DNA of 64,000 nt from Allacma fusca (GCA_947179485.1 OX359249.1:41712250-41776249), one strand, 5' to 3'. Positions 1 through 14,970 are shown, counted from the first letter of the stretch. Made by a program: numbers and translations. Notes: generated by a model from the sequence alone, not told the origin.

Positions 1-2752
1 ATTTATTATTACATAAGTACTAAACATTGAGATTATTGTTTTCAAAAATTACTTGTATTGCTTCCAAGATACTCTTTGAATGAGTTGTACAGGGTAACAA
101 GGAACATTTTCAGTGCCCCTAAGCTGGTGAGGTAAAAACATTTAACATAATCTTTCATAACATTTCTTGATTTCTTAAAAATTACATTATATATTGAACC
201 TTGTCAAAATTAACAAACAGAGAGTAATGTGATATCATTAGTTGTTTTTGGAGGAGTAGCGGCTCATAGTGTGAACCAAAGTCAGAATTCAGAACGTTTT
301 CAAAAACATTTCTTTGAAAAAATATCGTGAAATCATGACTATGACTGTGATTTACATCATCCCATCGGCGTAAAATAGTTTTCACCTCACCGGCTTAAAT
401 GAGCAAGTTTCTTGTTTTCAATGAATATCGATAATTATTGCGAATATAATAATCAAATTTTTACAATATAGATGAAAATATATTCTCCACATAGAACGGA
501 CATTGTGACGTCTAACGAGACAGGAAAATTGCAACTGCTCCAAACTCAAGCAGAAATAATATTATTTTTGGTAATAACAATTAATATTATTATTCTTAAA
601 AACTATCGTTATTCAAATAGGAACGAATGTATTGAGGGTTTCGTTGTACTTAAAAAAAGATTTTCAAGCTTATGCATTCTACTGCAAAAATTCCTCACAG
701 ATGTTCGGCTATCGGAATAGATAGGCCCTTTTATAGTTAAATAAAAATTAATTAATTATATGTCTTGGGTATAGTAATACTATTTAGAGCAACATTTTAT
801 TGTAAGTATACAGTATAACTGTAAATAATGCTGCATTTAACAAGATCCAACAGCAATTCATTAGTACGGAATAGTAAGTACTATTTGTCTTGAACCATTT
901 GGAGGAGAATTCTGTCTTTGCCTTGTGCCACTCGCCAAGGAGATTTTAGAAACTGGCGTCGGCTCCATGAGAGAAAGGTAGGTTTTATATGTCTACTATC
1001 TTCTAGAGTGTGAACGGGATGTTCAAATTTATTATTCATAGGTCGCAAGTTTTTAGAAAGCATTTTCCAGATCCTTATATTTTCTTTCCCCTTTTTACTC
1101 GTTGTTGTTGGTGGAATCGATCCCAGCAATAGATCTTCCGACTTAACTAAGTTTTTGGATTGTGCTGCTTTCCCTTCTTCCCCTTTTTCCTGTGCAAATA
1201 AACAACAGTTTCACTCTACTATATGGTCTTGTTGAACACCTGGAAAGTATAAAGTCCAATATTATCGGACATGTTTACATACAAAAGATAACATTTACTT
1301 AAATTTTCACAGCGCTTGAAAAATTCTGGATACAATCAGGCAAACAGGTCACAAAATTGGAAAACATGATTTTCCAGACGGAAAGTAACAACGGGATGAT
1401 AAAAAAGGGATACGAACACGAGCAACGACAGATTGGTAAAAAGCTCAAAGTGAGTAGATGAAACCATACATTACTTGTGTGCAGCAAATAATTGACCTTC
1501 AATAAATTTCTTCCAATCAATGTAGACATGCTTGTATTAAGATGTTATTCTGTAAATTATCATTCCAAGCACTGGAGTGTTTTAACTAGTTGTTGAAGAT
1601 TCTTGTAGGTAATTAAATTATAATCACATTTGGGCTTAATAGAAATAGTATAATTGTAACTATACGTATATGTACATACATATGTACACGAAGTGGAAAT
1701 TTTCTGGTAGGGGAATTAATGAGAGATGTCTCCGAATTCCGGCAAAATAATACAGCATAAGAGAAGCCAGCCATTTCATATAGGATTAAAAACAAGAATG
1801 AGTTCTTTGTGAAGGAATGACAATGACAAGCAAGTATTAATGTAAAATATCATGCAAGCATGCACACAAGATGCAGAAATAAACAGGACGCAAAGTGAGT
1901 AAAAGCAGATGCTTCATACCAATCAAGGAAAAACCTGCCGTAAAGATAATTACACATAACACTTTATTCCCTCACAAGTTTGCAAATTCTAACAAGAATC
2001 TAAATAAAAATCATACTCTTTTTATTTATAAGCAGAATGTTTTCTTCTAAACATGTGAATCTACTCGGTATACATTGGTAACTGGTTCCTTTATTAGTTT
2101 AATTCTATACTCAAAAGGAAATAAAATATAACCACTAATATGTGCGTTCCATTGCATCGCATCGACTTCAATATAGCGGAAAATTCAGAAGCTCAAATGT
2201 ACACAGAACGGAGTTTTACACACATTTACTTGCCGTTACGATGCTTTTTGAAGGTGAAAAGAGAAAGTTTGTAGAAACAGCGTATAAACGTAAACAGAAG
2301 GGAGAGAAGATATTATAATCCTATGATAAAGACTTCTGACGCGTCGTTAATTAAAAATACGAGGATTCCCGGATATAGGTTTTATACCTTATTGAACTGC
2401 CGCTGCTGGTTTAGAGCTGAGATGGGATCCCTGAAACGAGTTATTATTAGTGGATTTAATGGACAGCATGAAAATTAAATACAAGTTCACGATCTAAGAT
2501 AAATGCACAATCAGTACAAACTAAATTCTTTTTTGTAGCTCGAATGTTTTTAAACAAAACTAAAAACAGGAGAAACATGGCTAGTCATACTAAATACGCC
2601 GAATAAGGGTGTTAAGACCGGAAGTTAATTTAGGATGGATGATATATAATAACATATATCTATTTTAGGAAAAGAATGATAAAAAAAAATTAGAAAAAGT
2701 TAAAGGATATCATTTCCATGGAAAGAGCGCTAGACAGGAATTTTAATAAAAG
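1..2752. other. Non-coding 3' flank of Stim
   Basis: No convincing coding exon on either strand. The short ORFs here are AT-rich, resemble no family I know and lack paired splice signals. On the minus strand AATAAA hexamers (TTTATT on plus) lie at 2021-2026 and 1963-1968. Either could be the Stim poly(A) signal, which would give a 3' UTR of about 0.7-0.8 kb. This is inference only. Confidence 0.4.
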
Positions 2753-5700
2753 TTAGTTTTCATGCGACATCATTCGGAGGCGCTTTTCCATTGTGCTGTG
2801 TTGAAAACTGACGCTTGCACATTTCCTTAATGGATAGGCTCGCCCGTCTAACCTGTGGTCGGTACGGATTCCAAAAGTCACCCGACGATCACGCCCACCC
2901 GACATTTCCGAAGTTTCGGTGCTCATGTCCTCCTCACCGGTGGACGACTCTTTGCTGGAGCAATCTCGACTGACAGCCCGTTCTCGAAGACTTATCATAC
3001 TGGAAACTGACTTAGATCGCATTATTGGCATATGAACGGCTGAACCAGTCGCTGGGGCTGACACTGTATTATCAAAGTAATTACCATCAGTTTCCGTGTT
3101 GAACTCGTTCAACTCTTGGATATTTTCAACAGAACATCAGAGACTTCTTAAACTACCAGTGTACGCATTAGTTTGTTAATTGTCAAACAAAAGGGGTTCA
3201 TTACGTAGAAGTGTATGTTGCCGCACAGAGAAAGCCAAGCTTGAAGCCAAAAGTTGTACACATTTCTGGTCTATGTAGAAGCGTCATCACGACTGAAACG
3301 TATGGATACAGTAATTACCTGCGGAATCTGGAGTACCAGAATCAACGGAAGATTTCACATGATAAGGAGTAGGAATAGGAGGTTGAATCTTCCTTGAGTG
3401 TCCTTCTGAAGTTGTTTCTTCATTGTGGGTTGGAAGGATTCGAAAAGGGGTTTCATGTCCAGGGTACATCAAGCACATGGAAGTGCTCACTAGCTTGTGC
3501 ACTTCCAAACAAATCACACAAAATACATTTTCCCACATTCACCAACACCAGCATTTTAACGATGAAGGAGACAAACAGTACAGCAATATACAGAAGCAGC
3601 AAGACAGGTCTACACCTTACTCAGATCACGTATAGATATTTTACATGTCCGAGTACAAAGAGGTATCGTCTCAAATAGAACAGAGCTTCCCATCACCATC
3701 TCTAATTTAGCCATTAGTACCACCTACTCAACGAGCTGGCTACAATGCTTTCATCACATTAGGTTATTCCATGAATGAAATAAACTGGAGTTGTTACTCT
3801 ATTTAGAATCTAGATATATATAATACTACGACAGCTCGACCAGCTTTTAACGATGCTAAAACAGTAAAATGTTCAGTTTCGACTACAGACACACTTAACA
3901 AAACCGGTTTATTTTTTCAATTTTGAAGGGTCTTTTACACACATAATGGGGATTTTCCATTCTTATCAATGGTATAAAATTAACCTCACCCGAGTTTTCA
4001 AATAGCTACAGTAGAAAGATCTTTTTAAACTCCGAAGGGTATTACAATATTTGCATCTTAGCACAGTTGATGAACATGCCAATCATGACAAAATAATCGA
4101 CAGGCAAATCGGCAAATGAATTGCCATGGCATCATGCTTATGGAATCAGAGAATGCATGGTAATCTACTTGGAAGGGGATCTCTCAATCGATCGGGTGAA
4201 GACAATATATACAATCGACATTACAACTAATTGTCAACCGAACTGACTGTTATCATTATCTTTAAGATGATTTGAAATGCTTTTAACGAAATAAACGGAC
4301 TGATATATTTTTCTAGATTTTAAACGCTCACCAGCTGAAGGACAATAAATAGAGCTGGCGCCGTCATCATCGATGTCATCTTGGCTGTTGCTTATCACAG
4401 ATCCTGGTCCTTCAAAATCAAATTACAAGTTAAGAGCAAAATGACCAGTTACTATGGCACAATCCTTATTCTTCCTTAAATCCCAGAAAAGATTAGTTTA
4501 AAGAAATAAAATCGAAATCAATTACCAACATACGGAAGCCCTCGGCCGATTCCTCTAAGAATAGTTTCTAAATACGGCAGCCCGGGATTATTCATAATGG
4601 GACAATTTACCAAAATTTCGATCTGCTTCCAGCGGTGCATTCTTTCTTGCAACTCTTGTGTGATTTCAGTTAAAGCAGTTCTAAGACAAATAAAAGTAAG
4701 GAAGTTGAAATGAAATGTAGTGTCACAAATGCGATGCAAGTAATTCCTAATTATGCTAAGGTATGTATATTCTTCCTTGCAGATTTTCGTATAATTTTAT
4801 GCGAATCACGGAATGTAAAAATAATATATCTAATGACGCATTAGAATTAGGAGTAAAAATAAATGCTTAATTAATTTTCAGTATGAGACTTGGATCTGTG
4901 ATGAAGAATACGAATTACTTTCTTTCCATCCAATGCATAATGAATGAATGATCCAAATTTTTAATTCGTATGTGAACAGAAAACTCATACTGAGCAATGG
5001 CAAACTGAAATTTAGAGTTACACTACGAGCACATATGACTGCACCTGCCTCGCTGATAATTTACGTACACATCAAGTATGTAGTTGTGTAATTGTAAACG
5101 CTTTGAAATAAGTCCTTGAAAGATCCTCCGCAAGGTGACAATAGTATAACAAAGCAGTCATATAAAAGTTATAATGACACTACGTGACAAAAATTTTAAA
5201 AAATCTTGCTCGTGTCACATATACCGGTAGTACCTGCACTCATGAATGCAAATGCTTGCAACTTGATTTATGGTACACATTTTTTTGAGTTTACCTGGCT
5301 TCCAGAATGGCTTTGTCCACATCATCGATGGAACGGCCATGAGTTGAGACAAATGCCCCCATCAAACTTGACCGTTTCTTCTTCAGTTTATCACACTGAA
5401 AATGTCAAGAAAACCAACTGAGTTAGCATAAAAGGAAAAATAACTATTTTAAAAGCTTTAACAGAATTTAGGATTAATTTAAAAATGGATTATACAAAGT
5501 TGAAGTAACAATTAAAATCTTACAGCATCTTTCGCCTGCTTCAATTGTTTTTCAGCAGCCTGCTTCTTTCTGTTGTAAGACTTTAATTCCAATTCATACG
5601 TGAACTGCAACCAATGCTGCAGAGCAGGAGGAGGCACCCAACATTTGTCCTGCAATTCCACTTCTGCCCGTTGTAATTCATTTCTGAGCACCTACGTTGT

Positions 5701-8700
5701 CAACACAAATATATCAAACACTTTATTTTTACACTCCTTTGGTTTTCAAATACTGTTGGAAATTCTAGCTTTTAATTTAATTGTGTAGCAGCAATAATTA
5801 AATTACGAAAATCTGGTCCTCCAACTCAGTACAACAATTTTGTGTCATATCTTTGGAGACGGACAAAGCAGTCGACGGATTCATAGATGATATAAAAATT
5901 GACAATAACTGAGGAAAAGATGTTGTTATTGGTGGAACAACTGAACAACATTCCCGAATGATAACCAGCCACAACTGGCAATTCACCCGTTTTCTCTCGC
6001 ACGCTATGAGATTCAACTTTAAACACAAGAGTGAACGTTGAACAAACGGATGACATTTACACTGTAGACTAAAGGACAAAATGATTTCGCTATCGGCCTC
6101 AACACTCCTTAAATAATACCTCCAAATATCCTAAAGAATAACTCTGCACATGAATATTCTCAAAATTATTGCAATAATTTCCCCCCTGTTAGTATCCCAA
6201 CGTGTGTTATACTACGTGCTTTAAATAATTCTTCGAGTCATTAACTACTAAGGTAACCCTCACAAATGACATTAGGTCCAGCTATTATTGCCAAACATTG
6301 TTTTTCAAGTGCCCTCCATCAAACCTATGAGGTTTCTTATGGTCTACATAAATACTGCCATTGTCAGGAAAGTAATTAGATGAGACCCATTATCTCATCA
6401 ACCAATTAATACTATCACGACGACCTACCTCATTGCAACACAAAGAACCCAAGAGCACTTATGGCATGGCATAGTTTACTGGCAACCAAAATGTATTTAA
6501 TGCGTTTTCCAATGATTTTCCCTCACCTCTACTTCGCCTTTGAGTCGATTAATTTCTTCGGAGCAAGGAATTCCGTCGTCCAGCGACTTTTTGAACAATT
6601 CCTCCTCAACAGCCTTTTCCTGTTGCGCTGTGCGTGCCTTTTCTAATTCTTTCTGCATATTCAAATGTAAATACAAATTAACGACACGTGTAAAAATTAC
6701 GATACTCAATTAAAGGCTAATTTTTGTGTTGGTATTGGAATAATCTTACTTGAAGGTCCATGAGAGCCTGCTCTGCCTTTGCTAAACTTTCCATGTCTTT
6801 AATCATTTTATTCAGGTCCCGCTGGGATAGCTTGTAGCGGCTATACACAAACCAGCAAACGATCAACGCCAGGACCAGTAGAGTAGTTAAAATGGAGTCT
6901 TTCGTACGATTTCCATGCTCTGTAAATTATAATAATAGTGATAATAGTCACTGAGTAACTCAATACAAAAAATTGTACTAAAATTTGTCATGTAAATTAC
7001 TAAGATTATGCACTTACCCTTGGGAGATCCGAATAAGACGACGTCTTGAGCTTTCAGGGCAATTTTTTGTTTGTGAATTAAATCTTTAATTCCGACCGTT
7101 GAACTTAGCACCTGTTGATGGTTAATAGCTAATCTACATCAAAAAATATGAAAACATATTCAATACATTTTTCCGGTACGATAATGTTAATCAGGCTGAA
7201 CTTCAACTTGTAACACAGGAAACACAATTCATTAAAAATACACACCTCGGTAAAAATGAACCATTTACAGCGTTGTCAATGAAGTTTTGGCTGTATTGAG
7301 GCAGGCCTACGAACAGTGTAAGCCATTCCGAAGTTTGGGCAATGGTCCAGTTGTGAACTTCAGACCGAACCCAACTTTCCCATAACTCACGTACAGAAAT
7401 ATGATTATCATCATTTTGATGAAATTTTTTCTGACGGTTTTCATAATCTCCTTCATATTTGAGTTCCTCCCGGAGAAACTAAAAATAAATAAAATAATTC
7501 ACGAAGTTCAAGAGAAGAAAATTGTTCTCATCACAAACTTAACTCTAAAATCCTAGTGGTCTTTTAGGCATCACTTAAAATGAGAACATCCCTGGTGTAT
7601 ATGTATGAATGAATGTAACTTTTCATATGCGATATCGATGACTAAATATTGAGTACGAAAAGAAAGATCCAAGGGAAAATATCCATCGAAGTTCATTAAC
7701 GTTGTATTTCGGCATTTCCTGATGTCAATGAACATCTTGGCTCGAACTGTGCAATGCTGGCGATAAGTAAATCTTAAGTGTTGAAAGTGGGACTGGAAGC
7801 GTCAAAACAAACTAGAAGAAATCGTGAAATCATAAAAGTTGCGATCAACCAGTTCCGATCCTTCGGGAAGAAGAAACGCAGTGATGACGCGGAGCCATAC
7901 TCACAGCAAGCTACAGATACACGCATATTCTTGAGGCCTGTCATTAATATTCATATGACACTAATACCATTTGACACGCAATCTCATAACTGGCAGCGGA
8001 GAGATACAGGCCATTTTTTTTATTCAGCATATTAACCGTACACGTATCTTGAAACATGCAGCTTCGAAAATCGTTTGTGTCCACACCTATGCATGTGTTC
8101 GCCCAGATCAGAAAAATACGATGGAGATTTGAAGTAAAATACTATCATCATTATCTGTAAATACAAGTGCTAAGACCACGCGGTGACAGTGTGGCTGCTG
8201 TATTGAGCATTCAAGGCAACGGTAATGCAAGAAAACCCCATGAGCTGAATGAACCACAAAACAAGAAGTGCAGAGAAAAATGTGGTAAGGGAGTGAGAGT
8301 ATGAAATTCCAACGCTTAATCGTACATATAAATACATGTCTGTTTACTGGCATCCAAAGGTGGTCCATGAAAATTAAAAGGCTACCAATCGGGCACCAAG
8401 ACTAATGACAGAGTTAAAATTACTCTTCCTAAACCCAATATCCTGTAGTAATTATTTTCAGTATGGGAATTCGAAAACACTAGTAAACCAAATCGTGTAG
8501 TTTCCGATATGAGAATGGTTTGCAAAATTCTGCTTCCAAACCAACAACCAACAAATGAACAAGTAAACCTAGTTTCACTAAAAAGTCAGAGCTGATTCCC
8601 TGTTACGTTTAAATCCATATGCATGTATATATACCACGACTAAAATATACTTATGCTAATATCAGTGACTTAAATACATGAACTTTACAAAGAAAGGAGT

Positions 8701-9986
8701 GTTATATTACTATTAGGTGGAATTTGTGGCTCATAAAAGAGTATGTGTACTCATACGGTTTTGGTAATAGCAAAGAGTGAATGACTATTAATCGTAAGAA
8801 AATAGCAAGGGAGAAACTCACAGACAAAATATATTGTCTTGGGGTGCAAAAGAGGTACTACATGAATATACATAAATCCTGAGGGGAGCTGAATTATTAG
8901 CTGGTTTAAATCCGTTGAGTTTAAGTTGTGTTTTATTTTCTGGATGCAGTAGAGCGATCATGATGTCGGCAAAATAGCTACACAACCTTGTAGTATTGCC
9001 ATGTTCTACTACATGCAATTGTGTATTGTGTCTCTTTGGAATATGTAAGTGAAAGAATCCACTCTTTCGAGGTTAGCGATTCAGGATTCAGGACGAAGGA
9101 CAATATGGTTTTCATTAAAAAATTCACCAGAGGTAGAATGAAGATGATGCCGAAAAAAGAAAGATAGATTGTGCGGTGCGTGTCGTAATAAAGAATGCTC
9201 TTGGCGGTTGGCCAGTACTTTATCACGTTTAGCCGGAGACGGGAAAAAATAGACCGGGGTTCAACTCTGAGCAGATTTTTATGTTAATATAATTCGATAT
9301 CTCACCTCATCAGATTCGTCAAAATCGATATTTCCATTTTTATCATCGTCTATCTGACGATGAAGAGATCGTATGGCCTCCAACGCCAACAGTTCATTGT
9401 CATTGAAGGAAGAACACCAATTCTCACCACAACCACCATCTACGACCAGCAAACAATGCATTATTTTTAAATACCACTATCTTCCAAATCATCATTATTT
9501 CACTCGGAGAAACCCGCAACAGGATACGTTTTATTCCATGCAGCACTTGCAAATAAAATAATAACAACTGCCACACTTCCCCTTCCCAAACAAGCTACCC
9601 CATCAGATAAACGTCAAAGTTCGGAGAGATCTCTCATTCCAATACAGCTCTGTCGTGACGTGTCAGCAGTCAACATACCCTTCCACATGATATGATCTAC
9701 TGTATCTTTTAGACAGGCGTAAACAATTCACCGCAAGGAAGAAGACAATACTCCATGTGCGAAAAATACTCTTTACAAATATTGGACATCTTTTCAAACT
9801 AAAAATACCTTTAACAGCATTGCTGCTGGCAACGTTTACGGAATCTTCTGAAGCATTCCGGCCACCGTCGTTTGGCTGACCAGATAATTTGGGCTGAACA
9901 CCTTCAGACTTGACGGTCTCAAGCAGGAGAAGACAACAAGAATATATTATAATTGATCTTCGAGTCAGACTATTTTTCCAAGTCAT
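2753..9986 (-). CDS. Stim: Stromal interaction molecule (STIM), ER calcium sensor
   Basis: Single-pass ER membrane protein that senses luminal calcium and opens Orai channels at the plasma membrane. Twelve coding exons: 9986-9809, 9439-9306, 7478-7246, 7133-7018, 6919-6750, 6652-6527, 5691-5524, 5395-5295, 4680-4526, 4409-4332, about 3405-3319, and 3114-2753. Reading phases agree across all joins, giving about 635 residues. Seen in order: signal peptide (1-27); canonical EF-hand loop DDDKNGNIDFDE (about 90-101); SAM domain with NWTIAQTSEWL; membrane segment (about 229-246); coiled coil; and the Orai-activating CAD/SOAR region (about 342-432) with ALQHWLQF, KKKRSSLMGAF and HRWKQIEIL, very close to vertebrate STIM1. 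The acceptor of exon 11 is ambiguous, with several in-phase AGs. An acceptor TTGCAG lies just before the ATG, so an upstream non-coding exon is likely. The C-terminus read here is Ser-rich and lacks the Lys-rich tail of vertebrate STIM. Confidence 0.95.
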
Positions 9987-12900
9987 TGCTCACCTGCAAC
10001 ACAATCCAAAATTAAAATGTAACACCAAAACAACGCTCACATCCTTCTAGACTAATCCTTGAGGAAACTATACTCCCAATCAGTCTGCCCATTCTGGCGA
10101 CAACTTTTTCATACTTCAACTACTTTCCTCTACCTTGCACGTATACTCCTAGATACTACACACTAACCAATTAATATACATACAATCAGCATTTAATCAC
10201 AATATCATAAACGACAAGCAATCCATAAAAAGTACGCAGTATTTTTTTCAGTAGCAGTCATATATATAAAATCCCTTCATAAAATCGGCGAACTTTCCAA
10301 CTCACAAAATACTTCCCCAGCTTAATTATTTTTGTGTGTGCACAAATTAACAACAGCATAAATACTAATCATCGTTGGAATTTCCATGAAACCCCAACTC
10401 CATTCATTCACAGATCGACATTAACCTTTATCATTACACAAGCCAAACATCATTACTTAATACACTTTTGTTAAAACTCTATCTCAACGCAAGTAGTACA
10501 ACTGCTCCTATTGTGCAACAAAAGAAATAAGTACAGGTGGATTATCACCATTATGCTACTATTTACTATGTAGCTCATCACAATTCCTCCATAATCACAA
10601 ACATGTTCAAAGTTATTCCAATCACCACACATAATAATATGTACCGTGCTCGCTCCCTTGTTTACAACATTACACCTCATCCAGTTAACTTGTTGTGAAA
10701 TTGTGCTCCTACACAATGGAGCTCACGCAATTAGTACAATAATAATAACAAATAATAATAATAATAATAATAGTATAGTAACCGTGATAAATGCTATTAC
10801 CAGTTTTGAGAGAGCAGCATCCAACCTACGAAGCAACACAAAACTTGAACCATTCTTCTAATTCCTTCTAATTCCCCATTCAAACTAATTGCCAATTCCT
10901 GAGTTTCCCGGAAATTCACCCATAAAACACAAGTATTGACAAAACTATAGTTTCGGGACGGGACGGGAGTAGTACAGTATCGATTGAGTGATTTATTATT
11001 TTATTTACAATTTATCTATAAATATACCTCCGCCTAACGTAACTTTAACACCTCCAGTAATGCACACACAGTTATGAAACACTGACAACTATGACAATGA
11101 CGACGGAATTCACACTAATGTCGACTCTGACAGTTAGCAGTAGTTATCAAACTGGGACTGAATTGTCGGAATTAGAAATTATAGAATATACTGTACTTGC
11201 TATACACTTGCTATCGGTCATGAGTTTCGTCGACACGAAATCACTTCAAAAGATCATATGAATCTTTTTTCCAGCTCAAATCCCACCAGAGTGCATAATA
11301 TCCTATGTGTTTGACTGTGAGTGAGTGAAGTGCAGGAGCAGAGTTGAGAGTATTGGAATAATCTAGCCCCGTTCCTTCACGTGGCTCGTATTTGCTTTAG
11401 TCTTTTAGCCAGCATTCACAACTTCACAAGAACAACTGTGTGAACACAAGCGCCACTTTACCTCAACTGAAAATTCCTCTGTACAGGAGCTCACACTCTA
11501 TAATATCATTACATCACTATCTTTTTTCCTCCAAGACATTTTTATACGCAGACATATGTATAGTTAGTTCTTCTTGGGTTTCCTCTTCGGTTCAAGCTGA
11601 AATAAAAAGTACTCCTAGACCAAGTATTTTTATGAGAAAAACCTTGTTTCTTTCCAAATCCTTCGTCTTCCCATCCAAACGTACACTACAGATACTTCTT
11701 CCTACTATTACTTACTCATGCTTAATCCTGAAGAGATTCCATTTTATGAGCGAGCCATACTACACCAGTATATATGAGCTCAGCTAATCCCACTAAATTG
11801 CGCTAGCATTTCTTATTTTAATGTAATGACAATTTAATGCATCAAAGAATTGATTTAGGACATAAATATATGCATGTGTTTATACGGATAGTCTGGGCCT
11901 GGGATATGAGCAGATGAGGAGAGACTTCCGAGTCCTAATGGAACACGTTACAAATGTCATATGAAGCCTAAATCACCCTCCAAAACTTAGTGATAGAGTA
12001 GAGTCATGATTATGAATGCAGTAATTATTGCAAGTAGAAATAATTATCGAAATCTGTGTATGCCTTTTTGCTTGGAGTTGTGTACTGGTGAGAGGTATGA
12101 GACCTACTCGTGACTGAAATTACCAAGGAAATTATGTAATGGAGCAATTATTCACCTTGTGAAGGGATAATGGTCCTGGGAAATGTGAGACAGTGGGGAT
12201 ATTGTGGACTAACTCTCGCAAGTGATTTATGTAATAGTAATGCTGAATCTGCTTTGAGGAGGGAAAGTGGAAGAGAATGGATTTTGTATACGTAGGCAGA
12301 GTGGATAAAAGTATTAATGAGCCCGTATTTCAAATTCAAAGGAGAGTTATGGGAGGTGGAGGTATGTACATATGTGTATCTGTAAGACCGGCGTCTAATT
12401 TCACATTGCACTTGAACCTGTGGCAATTGTCACCTATTATTAGATCTGGTGGAATCGTTACTCTGGGTTTGATATGTTTATGGGTATAGGTTCACTTACA
12501 TACACCTGACGGTACTAAAAATAACTTGATTGCCTTTTGTCATTGTCACCTCACCTGCAGGAGAGCGTGGCCTTTCACGACAAGTAAGGTTAGAGGGTAT
12601 GAGCTGATGTTCTTGTGGATTTAAAAAGTATGTAAGAATGGAGGAGTTTAAATTATCTTGGGTATAGATGATCGTAGTTGGATTTTTTTAAGGGAAGTAG
12701 GTCTATTCGAAATATTAAGATACATCAAGTCCAGACTCTACTTGTAGATCATCCACTCTCTGGCCCTGACTACCTCCAACTTGTACTTTGTTAGGATTGA
12801 CATCCTCGTTGGTATGCGATTCGTTTCCCGAAAGTGAGAATAATATTTATATCTTTCGGAGAATTCTTACAAGTAAGTTCAGTCGATGATTTATGCTGTT

Positions 12901-14970
12901 TACAATTTCTTTTCGTGTTTTGGAAGGCAGCGAGTGAATGCTTTTGGCTATATGAAAATATATGAAGGCGTTAGTTTTATGCAAGAGCTTATATTACAAC
13001 CTACTGGTAACGGGTTTGAATGATTATTTGTAAACAGTATGGAAACATTGTATTTGGAACGGTAGGTAATGTAACTATGTAAAATACACATTAAAGGGAC
13101 AAGATTATACAGCCCCTGACAGAATTTTTGGTCTTATTATTACTATCGAAGAAAAGATAGTTATTGAAGTAAACGAGTTTTATAAGCAAGCTCAATTTCG
13201 ATGGAGATAGTTCTTCAGAACAAATAATAATAAAATTAAATGCAACTAGTTTTGACAGAATCTGATAGTACTTATCAAGTACATCGTTTCTCTTTAACGA
13301 CTTGGAGTTCCCCTTCCATACATATTTCCCATGAAATTGCTTCTAATGCAATGCAACATCAAGGATTGGGGATTGTAACTGAATCGTAGAGTTATGTTAT
13401 CTGATTCTTGTGAACGTGTCGAAACCTCTGTTGTTTATACAATCACGTCAGAGCTTCAGAAAACAAAATTGCATTGAGCGGAAGGTCTTCTTTTTTAGTA
13501 CTATAACCTGCAATGCAGGAACCTTGTCTGTCAATAATACGATATGCAGCCAACAACAATACGACGAAGCTTTGAAGAGCATGCTTGTGTCTAAATCTAT
13601 TTAATCCACGATAATCTTCTATCTACACGTAGAATACAAAAACAATGAACTTGAATTGAGTGCTTTCAACAGTTCTCATAATTAAGGTTAAACTTATGCA
13701 TTTGTGATGTTCACATCAAGATGTCATACCTGACGAAAACTTAAGTAAACTGTACTTGGATTTTCTCCGGAGGAACGACAGCTGTTTACCTTATTTACCA
13801 AAATTAAAGGAACTGCTAGAAAACCGCTTTTATCTCCAGTAATATTTTGCTTCACTTTTAAAAAAATGAATTTATAAATTTTTGCACTTCTGAGACGATG
13901 GCATAGGTTCTTTTCATCAAAACAGCAAAACGAAGCAAAATGAAGCAAATTATTACAAATCTTGCATAACTGTTGTAGTAGCTCACAATCACAATCATAT
14001 CTAAGACCTTAGAAGAGATCCAAACCCAACCAGTTGTTATTCGGAATAAATTATTTTTCGTTTAATGAAAACAGTAAACACTAAGAGCTAATACTGAAAA
14101 TATTATGTTACATTAAGTGAATACAAACAGTAACTTTTTCTTGTATCAAGAAAGTCAGTCATAATCCACGGTAATCTATTGATATTTACTTTTCCCATTT
14201 AATTACACAACCCAAAGACAAAAATAATTTTATTACATAGAAATAATAGCACAACTCGTTTAAAACTACATAAATGGATTCTACTTCTGCCATACAACTT
14301 GAAATAACGAAAACATTCTGCGATTATCACATGACAAAAAACATACTGCTTCAATGAAAATTAGTGAGTAAAATAAAATTATAATAAAATCATTATTTAG
14401 CTCGTAACAAATTTGCCAGCCTCATCAAGCAGCTTGTATAATGTGTAAGTAGACTATTTTATTTACAAAGTAATCATAAAACATAATATTGTCTTGTCGG
14501 TGGATAATTTCAAGCAAATTATTTATTTGTCACATTTCAAGTACAGTCACTACCCCGTCAATTTTATTTTGTATTTGTTATCGTTGAGTAGTCCATATAA
14601 TCCATTTTTCAGATTTTTATAGATTTTCCTAAATGAAGGGGCAAGATGAAATAATTGTACGTATGTATGTAAGTACTCACTTAGGTATATAGAAGTATAC
14701 ATATGTGATACTTGAGACAACTTCGCAAGTAAACCTCTTGTGGCCTTGCGGAAATAACATCTCTAAATTACATACTTTTAACATTTCCTGCAGCTTTTTT
14801 TGGTTTTGAGGAAAATGCAAGTGGTTCGTATTTTATTTGTCTCAGATCCACCCACTTAATTTTGCTTTTCCAGCTAAGATTATTTTGATAACACTTTAAC
14901 GAAATGCGAGCATGTTTCCAATAAAAAAATGTGTGTTTAAAAATCCAGGACTGCTTTTTACTAAACCACA
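9987..14970. other. Stim 5' region and non-coding spacer
   Basis: About 5 kb without a supported gene. From about 9,990 to 10,900 the plus strand is rich in A and C and poor in G, as expected of a minus-strand Stim leader intron. From about 11,850 to 13,000 it becomes rich in G and T. The change suggests a divergent promoter zone near 11.0-11.85 kb, with a plus-strand transcript of unknown product leaving it. A short GC-richer patch (cgggacgggacggg) lies near 10,957. ORFs here look random. This is inference from composition. Confidence 0.3.
10750..10771. repeat. AAT trinucleotide microsatellite
   Basis: An uninterrupted run of about seven AAT units, with an imperfect AAT-rich lead-in from about 10,737. 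It lies in the probable first intron or leader of Stim. Confidence 0.8.

Noticed and set aside
11440-11787. 115-codon plus-strand ORF near the Stim promoter zone
   Set aside because: Ser/Leu/Phe/Tyr-rich content of pyrimidine-rich DNA; no motif, no splice partners.
13724-13948. Minus-strand frame ending at a CAG/GTATGA donor
   Set aside because: A donor at one end is suggestive, but no matching exon before or after it was found and the translation has no family resemblance.
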